From: Pseudomonas orientalis
GTDB lineage: Bacteria > Pseudomonadota > Gammaproteobacteria > Pseudomonadales > Pseudomonadaceae
Reading direction: 5' to 3'
Assembly: GCF_002934065.1 (NCBI RefSeq)
Contig: NZ_CP018049.1
Location: forward strand, 5,578,501 to 5,642,500
Length of the DNA: 64,000 nucleotides
A program made the position numbers and the translations under genes. The stretch's first letter is position 1; each line of letters opens with the position of its first letter. Below, piece by piece: positions 8,906-16,593 of this stretch. The notes under the pieces were generated by a model. That model saw only the letters and a list, made by a program, of their open reading frames with translations, was not told the origin of the DNA and did not search any database.

Positions 8906-9811
8906 ATGACGCTCCCGTCCGATCTGCCCCCCGAACTCTCCCACAGCGGCGTGCGCCCGGCTGATCGGCTCGGATTTACCCTGTTCCTGGCGGCGCTGGT
9001 TCACCTTGCACTGATTCTCGGCGTGGGTTTCACCCTGGTCGAACCCAAACAGATCACCAAGACCCTGGAAATCACGCTCGCCACCTTCAAGAGCGATAAA
9101 AAGCCCGAGAAGGCCGACTTTCTCGCCCAGGAAAACCAGCAAGGCAGTGGCACCCTCGACAAGAAAGCCGTGCCCAAGACCACCGAAGTGGCGCCTTTCC
9201 AGGACAACAAGGTCAACAAAGTCACCCCGCCGCCGGCCCCCAGGCCGGAAGTCAAACAGGCGACGCCCAAGGCTGCCGTGACCACCGTCGCGCCCAAGCC
9301 GCAAAAAGCCCCGACCCAGCGCGAAAAGACCAAAACCGAGCCCAGCCCCGAGCCCGTCAAGCCTGCGCCGACATTCGACAGCTCGACGCTGTCCGACGAA
9401 ATTTCCAGCCTGGAAGCCGAACTGGCCCACGAACAACAGCTCTACGCCAAACGCCCGCGCATCTATCGCTTGAACGCCGCCTCGACCATGCGCGACAAAG
9501 GCGCCTGGTATAAGGATGAATGGCGCAAGAAGGTCGAGCGCATCGGCAACCTCAACTATCCGGAAGAGGCACGCCGCCAGCAGATCTACGGCAATTTGCG
9601 CCTGCTGGTGTCGATCAACCGCGACGGTTCGCTCTATGAAGTACAGGTGCTGGAGTCATCCGGCCAGCCCCTGCTGGACCAGGCCGCCCAGCGCATCGTG
9701 CGCCTGGCCGCACCCTTTGCGCCCTTTACCGGCGACTTGAACGACGTGGACCGCCTGGAAATCATCCGTACCTGGAAATTCGCCAGGGGCGATCGGCTGT
9801 CCAGCAATTGA
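8906..9811 (+). CDS. tonB3: TonB-family energy transducer (TonB3-like)
   Basis: TonB proteins span the periplasm and pass proton-motive energy to outer-membrane receptors. This 301-residue protein has one N-terminal membrane anchor (about residues 26-46, LFLAALVHLALILGVGFTLV). A Lys/Pro-rich linker with many KPxK, APKP and EPSPEP steps follows, then a C-terminal TonB fold (YPEEARRQQIYGNLRLLVSI and SLYEVQVLESSGQPLLDQAA). The neighbour gshB and the nearby pilG match PA0406 tonB3, which has been linked to twitching motility in P. aeruginosa. No exbB/exbD lie nearby. No clear Shine-Dalgarno exists, because the gshB terminator ends right at the start codon. Confidence 0.85.
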   Translation: MTLPSDLPPELSHSGVRPADRLGFTLFLAALVHLALILGVGFTLVEPKQITKTLEITLATFKSDKKPEKADFLAQENQQGSGTLDKKAVPKTTEVAPFQDNKVNKVTPPPAPRPEVKQATPKAAVTTVAPKPQKAPTQREKTKTEPSPEPVKPAPTFDSSTLSDEISSLEAELAHEQQLYAKRPRIYRLNAASTMRDKGAWYKDEWRKKVERIGNLNYPEEARRQQIYGNLRLLVSINRDGSLYEVQVLESSGQPLLDQAAQRIVRLAAPFAPFTGDLNDVDRLEIIRTWKFARGDRLSSN

Positions 9812-9830
9812 CTGTGGCACTTTCCTTCAC

Positions 9831-9945
9831 TGTAGGAGCGAGCTTGCTCGCGAAAAACGCATAGGCGGCGCGGACTACCTGATAGCACTGCGTCATCGTT
9901 AACGACCTTCGCGAGCAAGGGCTAGCCGCCCGCCTCGCTCCTACA
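9831..9945. repeat. REP doublet (GAGCGAGC family) with a broken 3' arm
   Basis: The left arm is the standard GTAGGAGCGAGCTTGCTCGC. The right arm reads GCGAGCAAG, then 14 extra bases (GGCTAGCCGCCCGC), then CTCGCTCCTACA, so the second palindrome is split. The loop carries CCTGATAGCACTGCGT, shared with the copies at 34390 and 45188. Confidence 0.9.
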
Positions 9946-10018
9946 GAAAAGCAGGCGGCGCTCTATTCGGGTCACGCTCAGCTTGTCAGTTCGCCCCTCC
10001 AACGCCACACTAGCGGAC

Positions 10019-10588
10019 ATGAAAAATGTCAGCCCGACCTACCTCAAGCACCATTTCCTGATCGCCATGCCCCACATGGCCGACCCGAACTTTGCGCAGA
10101 CCTTGACCTACATCGTCGAGCACACGGCCAATGGTGCCATGGGGTTGGTGGTGAACCGCCCGCAGGCGCTGAACCTGGCCGATATCCTCGAGCAACTGCG
10201 CCCGGAAATCGACCCTCCCGCCAGTTGCCAGGGCGTGCCGATCTACATCGGCGGCCCGGTGCAGACCGATCGCGGTTTCGTGTTGCACCCCACCGGGCCG
10301 AAATTCCAGGCCACGGTGGACCTTGAGGGCGTATCCCTGTCCACATCCCAGGATGTGTTGTTCGCGATTGCCGACGGTGTCGGCCCTGAGCAAAGTGTGA
10401 TCACCCTGGGATACGCCGGTTGGGAAGCCGGGCAACTGGAGGCCGAACTGGCCAGCAATGCCTGGCTGACCTGCCCCTTCGACGCCGACATCCTGTTCAA
10501 CACCGCCAGCGAACTGCGCCTGGAAGCGGCCGCCGCCAAGCTGCGGGTCAACCTCAGCCTGTTGACCAGCCAGGCGGGGCACGCCTGA
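10019..10588 (+). CDS. algH: AlgH / YqgE family protein (DUF179)
   Basis: This is a member of the UPF0301/YqgE family, first named AlgH in P. aeruginosa for an effect on alginate; its biochemical role is unresolved. The length of 189 residues from the ATG at 10019 (MKNVSPTYLKHHFLIAMP) equals PA AlgH. A TTG 12 codons upstream is in frame but less likely. Family signatures include ADPNFAQTLTYIVEH, GAMGLVVNRP and YAGWEAGQLEAEL. Its stop overlaps the ruvX start (TGATG), so the two are translationally coupled, as in most proteobacteria. Confidence 0.94.
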   Translation: MKNVSPTYLKHHFLIAMPHMADPNFAQTLTYIVEHTANGAMGLVVNRPQALNLADILEQLRPEIDPPASCQGVPIYIGGPVQTDRGFVLHPTGPKFQATVDLEGVSLSTSQDVLFAIADGVGPEQSVITLGYAGWEAGQLEAELASNAWLTCPFDADILFNTASELRLEAAAAKLRVNLSLLTSQAGHA

Positions 10589-11025
10589 TGGCCTTGCGTT
10601 TGATTCTCGGGTTTGACTACGGCACCAAGCAGATCGGCGTGGCAGTCGGCCAGGTCATCACCGGCCAGGCCCGCGAGCTGTGCACATTGAAGGCCCAGAA
10701 CGGCGTGCCGGACTGGAACCAGGTCGAAGCCCTCATCAAGGAATGGAAGCCCGATGCAGTGGTGGTCGGCCTGCCCTTGAACATGGACGGCACGCCCAGC
10801 GACATGTGCCTGCGCGCCGAAAAATTCGCCCGCCGCCTCAACGGCCGCTACAACCTGCCCTTCTATACCCACGATGAACGCCTGACCACCTTTGAAGCCA
10901 AGGGCGAGCGACGCGACCGTGGCGGACAGAAAGGCAGCTACCGCGACAACCCCGTGGATGCCATCGCCGCCGCCCTGTTGTTGCAGGGCTGGCTGGATGA
11001 AAACACCGCTTTATTTGAATCCTGA
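10588..11025 (+). CDS. ruvX: RuvX / YqgF, putative pre-16S rRNA nuclease (Holliday junction resolvase-like)
   Basis: YqgF is an RNase H-fold nuclease implicated in 5' maturation of 16S rRNA. The 145-residue protein shows the first catalytic Asp in LGFDYGTKQIGVAVG, VVVGLPLNMDGTPS, the basic motif PFYTHDERLTT and the last catalytic Asp in DNPVDAIAAALLLQ. The ATG shares one base with the algH stop. The downstream gap to pyrR is filled by a REP doublet, and the same strand continues with pyrR-pyrB-pyrX. Confidence 0.95.
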   Translation: MALRLILGFDYGTKQIGVAVGQVITGQARELCTLKAQNGVPDWNQVEALIKEWKPDAVVVGLPLNMDGTPSDMCLRAEKFARRLNGRYNLPFYTHDERLTTFEAKGERRDRGGQKGSYRDNPVDAIAAALLLQGWLDENTALFES

Positions 11026-11053
11026 CTGACGCGGCTTGTTGCTATGCCGCTTT

Positions 11054-11153
11054 TGCAGGAGCGAGCTTGCTCGCGAAGAACTCACAGGCACCGCGTACAT
11101 CCAGGCTTCACGCGTTATCGTTGAGGTTTTTCGCGAGCAAGCTCGCTCCTGCA
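11054..11153. repeat. REP doublet (GAGCGAGC family)
   Basis: Inverted arms TGCAGGAGCGAGCTTGCTCG and its complement surround a roughly 55-base loop. The ends read TGCAGGAG rather than TGTAGGAG. The loop is diverged from the other three copies of this family. It sits between ruvX and pyrR, 19 bases before the pyrR start. Confidence 0.92.
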
Positions 11154-11172
11154 CACTTAATGAGGAGCCACC

Positions 11173-11679
11173 ATGAGCCTGCCCAATCCCGCCGAACTGA
11201 TCAGTCAGATGGCGTTACGCCTCAACGCGCACCTGGAACACCGTGGCATCAGCGAGCCGCGCTTCATTGGCATCCGCACCGGCGGTGTGTGGGTGGCCCA
11301 GGCCTTGCTGGAGGCGCTGGGCAGTGATTCGCCCCTGGGTACGCTGGATGTGTCCTTCTACCGTGACGATTTCAGCCAGAACGGCCTGCACCCGCAAGTG
11401 CAACCCTCGGCGCTGCCGTTCGAGGTCGAAGGCCAGCACCTGGTGCTGATCGACGACGTGCTGATGAGCGGTCGTACCATCCGCGCGGCCATGAATGAAT
11501 TGTTCGACTACGGCCGCCCGGCCAGTATCACGCTGGTATGCCTGCTGGACCTGGACGCCGGCGAATTGCCGATCAGCCCGGATGTGGTCGGCGCGACACT
11601 GTCCCTGGAAGCCCACCAGCGGGTAAAATTGTCCGGTCCCACGCCGCTCGAACTCGAACTGCAAGACCTTGCCCTTTAA
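11173..11679 (+). CDS. pyrR: PyrR, bifunctional pyr regulator / uracil phosphoribosyltransferase
   Basis: PyrR is a phosphoribosyltransferase-fold protein. In pseudomonads its gene precedes pyrB, and it is proposed to regulate pyrimidine genes. It has 168 residues, with FIGIRTGGVWVAQALLEALG and the PRPP-binding loop VLIDDVLMSGRTIRAAM. A GAGGAG Shine-Dalgarno precedes the ATG. It leads pyrR-pyrB-pyrX, with only 24 bases to the pyrB start. I saw no PyrR-type attenuator hairpin in the short leader beyond the REP doublet. Confidence 0.93.
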   Translation: MSLPNPAELISQMALRLNAHLEHRGISEPRFIGIRTGGVWVAQALLEALGSDSPLGTLDVSFYRDDFSQNGLHPQVQPSALPFEVEGQHLVLIDDVLMSGRTIRAAMNELFDYGRPASITLVCLLDLDAGELPISPDVVGATLSLEAHQRVKLSGPTPLELELQDLAL

Positions 11680-11703
11680 ACCGCCTTGTACAGAGTCCCC
11701 GCG

Positions 11704-12708
11704 ATGACGCCTCTAGATGCCAAGCGCCCGCTGCAGCTCAATGCTCAGGGCCAGTTGCAACACTTCCTGTCCCTCGATGGTTTGCCCCGCGAACTGCTCA
11801 CCGAAATCCTCGACACCGCCGACTCGTTCCTCGAAGTCGGTGGCCGGGCGGTGAAGAAGGTCCCGCTGCTGCGCGGCAAGACCATCTGCAACGTGTTCTT
11901 CGAGAACTCCACGCGCACCCGCACCACCTTTGAACTGGCGGCCCAGCGGCTGTCGGCTGACGTGATCACGCTGAACGTGTCCACCTCGTCGGCCAGCAAA
12001 GGCGAAACCCTGCTCGACACCCTGCGCAACCTGGAAGCCATGGCCGCCGACATGTTCGTGGTGCGCCACGGCGACTCCGGTGCCGCGCACTTCATCGCCG
12101 AACACGTGTGCCCGAATGTGGCAATCATCAACGGCGGCGACGGTCGCCACGCCCACCCGACCCAGGGCATGCTCGACATGCTCACCATCCGTCGGCACAA
12201 GGGCGGCTTTGAAAACCTCTCGGTGGCCATCGTCGGTGACATCCTGCACTCGCGGGTTGCGCGCTCGAACATGCTGGCCCTCAAAGCCCTGGGCTGCCCG
12301 GACATCCGCGTGATCGCCCCGAAAACCCTGCTGCCCATCGGCATCGAGCAGTACGGCGTGAAGGTCTATACCAACATGGCCGAAGGCCTCAAGGATGTGG
12401 ACGTGGTGATCATGCTGCGCCTGCAACGCGAACGCATGGCCGGCGGCCTGCTGCCGAGCGAGGGCGAGTTTTACCGCCTGTTCGGCCTGACCACCGCGCG
12501 CCTGGCCGGCGCCAAGCCGGATGCCATCGTGATGCACCCGGGCCCGATCAACCGAGGGGTGGAAATCGAATCGGCGGTGGCCGACGGCCCGCAATCGGTG
12601 ATTCTCAACCAGGTGACCTACGGCATCGCCATCCGCATGGCCGTGCTGTCCATGGCCATGAGCGGGCAAACCGCGCAACGTCAATTCGAGCAGGAGAACG
12701 CCCAGTGA
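11704..12708 (+). CDS. pyrB: Aspartate carbamoyltransferase catalytic chain
   Basis: PyrB condenses carbamoyl phosphate with aspartate in pyrimidine synthesis. The 334 residues include the carbamoyl-phosphate loop FFENSTRTRTTFE, the Ser/Lys loop SSASKGETLLDTL, HPTQGMLDMLTI and MHPGPINRGVEI. A TTG six codons upstream is in frame, but the ATG at 11704 gives the usual Pseudomonas N-terminus (MTPLDAKRPLQL). The gene overlaps pyrX by four bases. In Pseudomonas the active ATCase is a dodecamer of PyrB with the inactive PyrX (PyrC') chain. Confidence 0.97.
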   Translation: MTPLDAKRPLQLNAQGQLQHFLSLDGLPRELLTEILDTADSFLEVGGRAVKKVPLLRGKTICNVFFENSTRTRTTFELAAQRLSADVITLNVSTSSASKGETLLDTLRNLEAMAADMFVVRHGDSGAAHFIAEHVCPNVAIINGGDGRHAHPTQGMLDMLTIRRHKGGFENLSVAIVGDILHSRVARSNMLALKALGCPDIRVIAPKTLLPIGIEQYGVKVYTNMAEGLKDVDVVIMLRLQRERMAGGLLPSEGEFYRLFGLTTARLAGAKPDAIVMHPGPINRGVEIESAVADGPQSVILNQVTYGIAIRMAVLSMAMSGQTAQRQFEQENAQ

Positions 12709-13976
12709 AGCTCAGCATTCTCGGCGCCCGAGTCATCGATCCGGCCAGCGGCCTGGATCAAGTCACCGACCTTCACCTGGACGCCGGCAAGATTATCGCC
12801 ATCGGTGCCGCGCCCGCAGGCTTCAGCGCAGTCGAAAGCATTGACGCCAAAGGCCTGGTCGCCGCGCCCGGGCTGGTGGACCTCAACGTCGCCCTGCGTG
12901 AGCCGGGCTACAGTCGCAAAGGCAACATCACCAGCGAAACCCGCGCCGCCGCCGCCGGTGGCGTGACCAGCCTGTGCTGCCCTCCGAACACCAAGCCGGT
13001 CCTGGACACCTCGGCGGTCACCGAGCTGATCCTCGACCGCGCCCGTGAAGCGGGCAACTGCAAAGTGTTCCCTGTGGGCGCGCTGAGCAAAGGCCTGGAG
13101 GGCGAGCAACTGGCTGAACTGATCGCCTTGCGCGACGCCGGTTGCGTGGCGTTCAGCAACGGCCTGGAGAGCTTTCGCAGCACGCGCACCCTGTGCCGGG
13201 CCCTGGAATACGCGGCCACGTTCGACCTGACGGTGATCTTTCATTCCCAGGACCGCGACCTGGCTGAAGGCGGCCTGGCCCATGAAGGCGCGGTGGCCAG
13301 CTTCCTCGGCTTGCCGGGCATCCCGGAAACCGCAGAAACCGTGGCCCTGGCCCGTGACCTGTTGCTGGTGGAACAAAGCGGCGTACGCGCGCATTTCAGC
13401 CAGTTGACCAGCGCCCGCGGCGTCGCGCTGATCGCCCAGGCCCAGGCCCGTGGCTTGCCGGTGACGGCGGACGTGGCGCTGTACCAGTTGATCCTGACCG
13501 ATGAGGCGCTGATCGACTTCTCCAGCCTGTACCACGTGCAACCGCCGCTGCGTACCCTGGCCGATCGTGAAGGTTTGCGTGCGGCGGTGAAGTCAGGCGT
13601 GGTCTCGGCAATCTCCAGCCATCACCAGCCCCACGAACGCGATGCCAAACTGGCACCGTTCGGCGCCACCGAGCCCGGCATCAGCAGCGTCGAGTTGCTG
13701 CTGCCGCTGGCAATGACCTTGGTGGAGGATGGCCTGCTGGACCTGCCTACGCTGCTGGCACGCCTGAGCGCCGGCCCGGCCGAGGCCTTGCGCCTGCCGG
13801 CGGGTAAGCTGGCGGTGGGTTCGGCGGCGGATCTGGTGCTGTTCGACCCGGCCAGTTCCACGGTTGCCGGGGAACACTGGCTGTCCAGGGGCGAAAACTG
13901 CCCGTTCATTGGTCACAGCCTGCCGGCCACGGTGCGCTACACACTGATGGATGGGCGGATCAGCTACCAGGCTTGA
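12705..13976 (+). CDS. pyrX: PyrX (PyrC'), non-catalytic dihydroorotase-like subunit of aspartate carbamoyltransferase
   Basis: This 423-residue dihydroorotase homologue serves as a structural partner of PyrB. In true dihydroorotases the strand after the first beta segment carries the zinc ligands HxH. Here the same place reads GLVDLNVALREPGYSRKG, so both histidines are missing and the enzyme should be catalytically dead. The rest of the amidohydrolase barrel is kept (ETRAAAAGGVTSLCC, SSHHQPHERDAKLAPFGATE). The start is GTG at 12705, overlapping the pyrB stop (GTGA). The active pyrC must lie elsewhere in the genome. Confidence 0.94.
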   Translation: MKLSILGARVIDPASGLDQVTDLHLDAGKIIAIGAAPAGFSAVESIDAKGLVAAPGLVDLNVALREPGYSRKGNITSETRAAAAGGVTSLCCPPNTKPVLDTSAVTELILDRAREAGNCKVFPVGALSKGLEGEQLAELIALRDAGCVAFSNGLESFRSTRTLCRALEYAATFDLTVIFHSQDRDLAEGGLAHEGAVASFLGLPGIPETAETVALARDLLLVEQSGVRAHFSQLTSARGVALIAQAQARGLPVTADVALYQLILTDEALIDFSSLYHVQPPLRTLADREGLRAAVKSGVVSAISSHHQPHERDAKLAPFGATEPGISSVELLLPLAMTLVEDGLLDLPTLLARLSAGPAEALRLPAGKLAVGSAADLVLFDPASSTVAGEHWLSRGENCPFIGHSLPATVRYTLMDGRISYQA

Positions 13977-13994
13977 AGCGGGCACGGTAAAAAA

Positions 13995-14024
13995 ATGTGG
14001 GAGGGGGCAAGCCCCCTCCCACAT
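13995..14024. repeat. Collapsed REP palindrome between convergent genes
   Basis: A perfect 30-base palindrome (ATGTGGGAGGGGGC, AA/TT centre, then the complement) equals the outer arms of the GGGGGC REP doublet with the loop removed. It sits between the convergent ends of pyrX and the TM2 gene. It can form a strong hairpin in either direction but lacks a long T run. Confidence 0.85.
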
Positions 14025-14048
14025 TTGGTTCTTTATAGGGCCGGGAGA

Positions 14049-14477
14049 TCAGCGCCCGCCATTACGCTCGGCATTGCGGAGCGAAACCTGGCTGTTCAAT
14101 GTCCAGAAGTCATACAGCACCCCAATCAGGAACAAACCGCCGGTCAGCAAGTAGATCAGGCCGGTGATCCATTTGCCCTGGTACATCCGGTGCACGCCGA
14201 ACACGCCCAGAAACGCCAACAGAATCCAGGCCACGTTGTATTCGATCGGCCCGGCGGTAAAACGCAGGTCGGCTTCACGGTCCATGGCCGGGATCAGGAA
14301 CAGGTCGATCAGCCAGCCAATACCCAGCAGGCCGAAGGTGAAAAACCAGATCGTCCCGGTGACCGGTTTGCCGTAATAGAAGCGATGCGCGCCGGTGAAA
14401 CCGAAAATCCATAGCAGGTAACCGATCACCTTGCTGTGGGTGTCTTGCTGCGAAGCAACCTGTTGATAGGTGTTCAT
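14049..14477 (-). CDS. Tandem TM2-domain membrane protein
   Basis: This 142-residue inner-membrane protein is of unknown function. It holds two TM2-type units. Each has a hydrophobic helix, a Gly-His-Arg-(Phe/Met)-Tyr-x-Gly-Lys turn (GAHRFYYGKPVTG near residue 35 and GVHRMYQGKWITG near residue 100) and a second hydrophobic helix ending in an acidic D-x-F/W motif. The ATG at 14477 has an AGAGG Shine-Dalgarno six bases upstream; a start seven codons earlier is less likely. It is convergent with pyrX and divergent from the NlpC/P60 gene. TM2 proteins are widespread, and no function is claimed here. Confidence 0.85.
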   Translation of the reverse strand: MNTYQQVASQQDTHSKVIGYLLWIFGFTGAHRFYYGKPVTGTIWFFTFGLLGIGWLIDLFLIPAMDREADLRFTAGPIEYNVAWILLAFLGVFGVHRMYQGKWITGLIYLLTGGLFLIGVLYDFWTLNSQVSLRNAERNGGR

Positions 14478-14671
14478 GAAGGACCTCTTTTCACTCAATA
14501 GATAAATTTGTTCATTTTTTTTGTGACTTTTTTACGGGCGCCCGACGCACGGTAAATGGTATCGTTCTGCCCTCAAACCCTTATGCCACCTGACTTGTGT
14601 CGGACAATTGCGGCTAATCGTCGCGTTTTTTCCGAATTTGACCCCAAGGCTCAGTCGACAAACGGCCTGAG

Positions 14672-14695
14672 AACAGCACAAAAAGCTGTTATAAA
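14672..14695 (+). promoter_or_regulatory. Candidate promoter with dyad overlapping the -10 of the NlpC/P60 gene
   Basis: An inverted repeat AACAGC-N7-GCTGTT (14672-14690) runs directly into TATAAA (14690-14695). This would place transcription start about 25 bases before the ATG at 14727. No good -35 hexamer is visible, which would fit an activated promoter or a repressor site. This is inference from pattern only. Confidence 0.4.
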
Positions 14696-14726
14696 GTTGC
14701 GCGCAAACCCATATGAGCCACGCCTA

Positions 14727-15365
14727 ATGCGACCATTTATCAAGACATGGCTAACCATTTGCCTATTAATGCCACTGGCCGCCCACGCCACCAATCGTGA
14801 GCAACGTCTTCCAAACGTTAACGGTTTTACCCCTAAAGTCCATAGCACACCCAGCACCGCCAAATCGGCAAAGCCCACCGTCAGCCGCCCGACTCAACTG
14901 AGCAAGGCCCACGGCAAAGTGCTTTCCACCCAGCTGGCCGTGAACACCAAGCAGAGCAGCAATGTCCTCAGCCGCGCCGTGAACGTGCTCGGTACTCCTT
15001 ATCGTTGGGGCGGCAGCAGCCCAAGTAAAGGGTTCGACTGCAGCGGCCTGGTAAAATATGCGTTCAACGACGTCAAGGCGGTGGATTTACCGCGTACGTC
15101 CAACGCCATGGCGGCCGGCCACGGCTTGAAAGTTGATCGCAAAGATCTGAAGCCGGGCGATTTGCTGTTCTTCAAGCTCAAGAGCCGCCAGGTCAACCAC
15201 GTTGCCATCTACCTGGGTAACGACCGCTTTATCCACGCGCCGCGTCGTGGCAAGTCGGTGAGCATCGATACACTGAAAAAGCCGTTCTGGGACAAGAACT
15301 ACGTGATCGCCAAGCGGGTGCTGCCCAAAGAGCAGAACAACACCCTGCGGATCGTGCAGCGCTGA
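14727..15365 (+). CDS. NlpC/P60 family peptidoglycan endopeptidase (secreted)
   Basis: This is a cysteine peptidase of the NlpC/P60 fold, which cleaves gamma-D-Glu-diaminopimelate or similar links in peptidoglycan stem peptides. From the ATG at 14727 the protein is 212 residues and begins with a signal peptide (RPFIKTWLTICLLMPLAAHA). The Ser/Lys/Thr-rich linker is followed by the catalytic domain: YRWGGSSPSKGFDCSGLVKY with the active Cys, NHVAIYLGNDRFIHAP with the active His, and a basic C-terminus. The frame is open 57 codons further upstream, but that would bury the signal peptide. It lies convergent with pilT across a REP doublet. Confidence 0.9.
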   Translation: MRPFIKTWLTICLLMPLAAHATNREQRLPNVNGFTPKVHSTPSTAKSAKPTVSRPTQLSKAHGKVLSTQLAVNTKQSSNVLSRAVNVLGTPYRWGGSSPSKGFDCSGLVKYAFNDVKAVDLPRTSNAMAAGHGLKVDRKDLKPGDLLFFKLKSRQVNHVAIYLGNDRFIHAPRRGKSVSIDTLKKPFWDKNYVIAKRVLPKEQNNTLRIVQR

Positions 15366-15386
15366 TTCCAGGCTGAAATGCAGTAA

Positions 15387-15478
15387 ATGTGGGAGGGGGC
15401 TTGCCCCCGATGGCAGAGTATCAGTCAACAAATTCATTGGCTGATACACCGCTATCGGGGGCAAGCCCCCTCCCACAT
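15387..15478. repeat. REP doublet (GGGGGC family, head-to-head)
   Basis: Inverted arms ATGTGGGAGGGGGCTTGCCC and complement flank a 45-base loop with paired TATCAGTC/GGCTGATA segments. It fills the gap between the convergent ends of the NlpC/P60 gene and pilT. Confidence 0.93.
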
Positions 15479-15501
15479 TGGGTTTCATTGTTTGCTGAAT
15501 C

Positions 15502-16536
15502 TCATAGGTCTGCCGGCACCCTCGCCTTCTCCCGCGCCTCCTCTTGGCTGATTACCCCCTCGCTCACCAGCGCCTTCAAGCTCATATCCAGCGTTTTCAT
15601 CCCCAGCGCCCCGCCGGTCTGGATCGCCGAGACCATCTGCGCCACTTTGTCTTCGCGGATCAGATGACGAATGGCCGGCGTGCCCAGCATGATTTCGTGA
15701 GCCGCGACACGTCCGCCGCCGATCTTCCTGACCAGCACCTGGGACACCACCGCCTGCAGCGACTCCGACAGCATCGAGCGGACCATGGCCTTTTCCCCGC
15801 CCGGGAACACGTCCACCAGCCGGTCTACCGTCTTTGCCGCCGAGGTGGTGTGCAGGGTGCCGAATACCAGGTGCCCCGTCTCAGCGGCCGTCAGCGCCAG
15901 GCGGATGGTTTCCAGGTCACGTAGCTCGCCCACCAGGATGACGTCCGGGTCTTCGCGCAATGCCGAGCGCAGCGCCACCGAGAAGCTGTGGGTATCGCGA
16001 TGCACCTGGCGCTGGTTGATCAGCGCCATTTTCGGCCGGTGGATAAATTCGATGGGGTCTTCCAGCGTAAGGATGTGCTGGCGTCGATGCCGATTCAGAT
16101 AATCGATCAGCGCCGCCAAAGTAGTGGACTTGCCCGAGCCGGTGGGCCCGGTCACCAGCACCAGGCCGCGCGGCAGCTGCGCGATACGCTGGAACACCTC
16201 ACCCAGGCCAAGGCTTTCCAGGCTCTGGATGTCGCTGGGGATGGTGCGAAACACCGCCCCCACGCCCCGCGCCTGCTGGAACACATTCACGCGAAAGCGC
16301 GCCACGCCGGGCAGTTCGAAGGCAAAGTCTGTTTCAAGAGATGTTTCGAAATCCTTTTGTTGGTGCTGGTTGAGCAAAGGGCTCAATAAATCCGCTACCT
16401 GCGACCCGGCCAGCACCGGGCCATCCAGCGGCCAGACCTCGCCATCAATGCGCAACATCGGCGCCAGGCCGGCCGACAGGTGCAGGTCGGAGGCGCCACG
16501 GCGCACGCTGGCCGTCAGTAATTCAGTGATATCCAT
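15502..16536 (-). CDS. pilT: PilT, type IV pilus retraction ATPase
   Basis: PilT is the hexameric AAA+ motor that depolymerises type IV pili for twitching. At 344 residues it matches the family. It shows the N-terminal PAS-like region, Walker A GPTGSGKSTT, the Asp and His boxes (LTLEDPIEF, GHLVFGTLHTTSA), and the PilT-specific AIRHLIREDKVAQM helix near the C-terminus. The frame continues upstream, but the ATG at 16536 (MDITELL) is the family start. It diverges from yggS. In P. aeruginosa pilU follows pilT; here the next sequence is a REP doublet and an unrelated convergent gene. Confidence 0.96.
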   Translation of the reverse strand: MDITELLTASVRRGASDLHLSAGLAPMLRIDGEVWPLDGPVLAGSQVADLLSPLLNQHQQKDFETSLETDFAFELPGVARFRVNVFQQARGVGAVFRTIPSDIQSLESLGLGEVFQRIAQLPRGLVLVTGPTGSGKSTTLAALIDYLNRHRRQHILTLEDPIEFIHRPKMALINQRQVHRDTHSFSVALRSALREDPDVILVGELRDLETIRLALTAAETGHLVFGTLHTTSAAKTVDRLVDVFPGGEKAMVRSMLSESLQAVVSQVLVRKIGGGRVAAHEIMLGTPAIRHLIREDKVAQMVSAIQTGGALGMKTLDMSLKALVSEGVISQEEAREKARVPADL

Positions 16537-16593
16537 AGGGCTTTCCATTTCCAGTAGAATGCCGCGGACTCCATATCCACGGGCGCAACTTGA

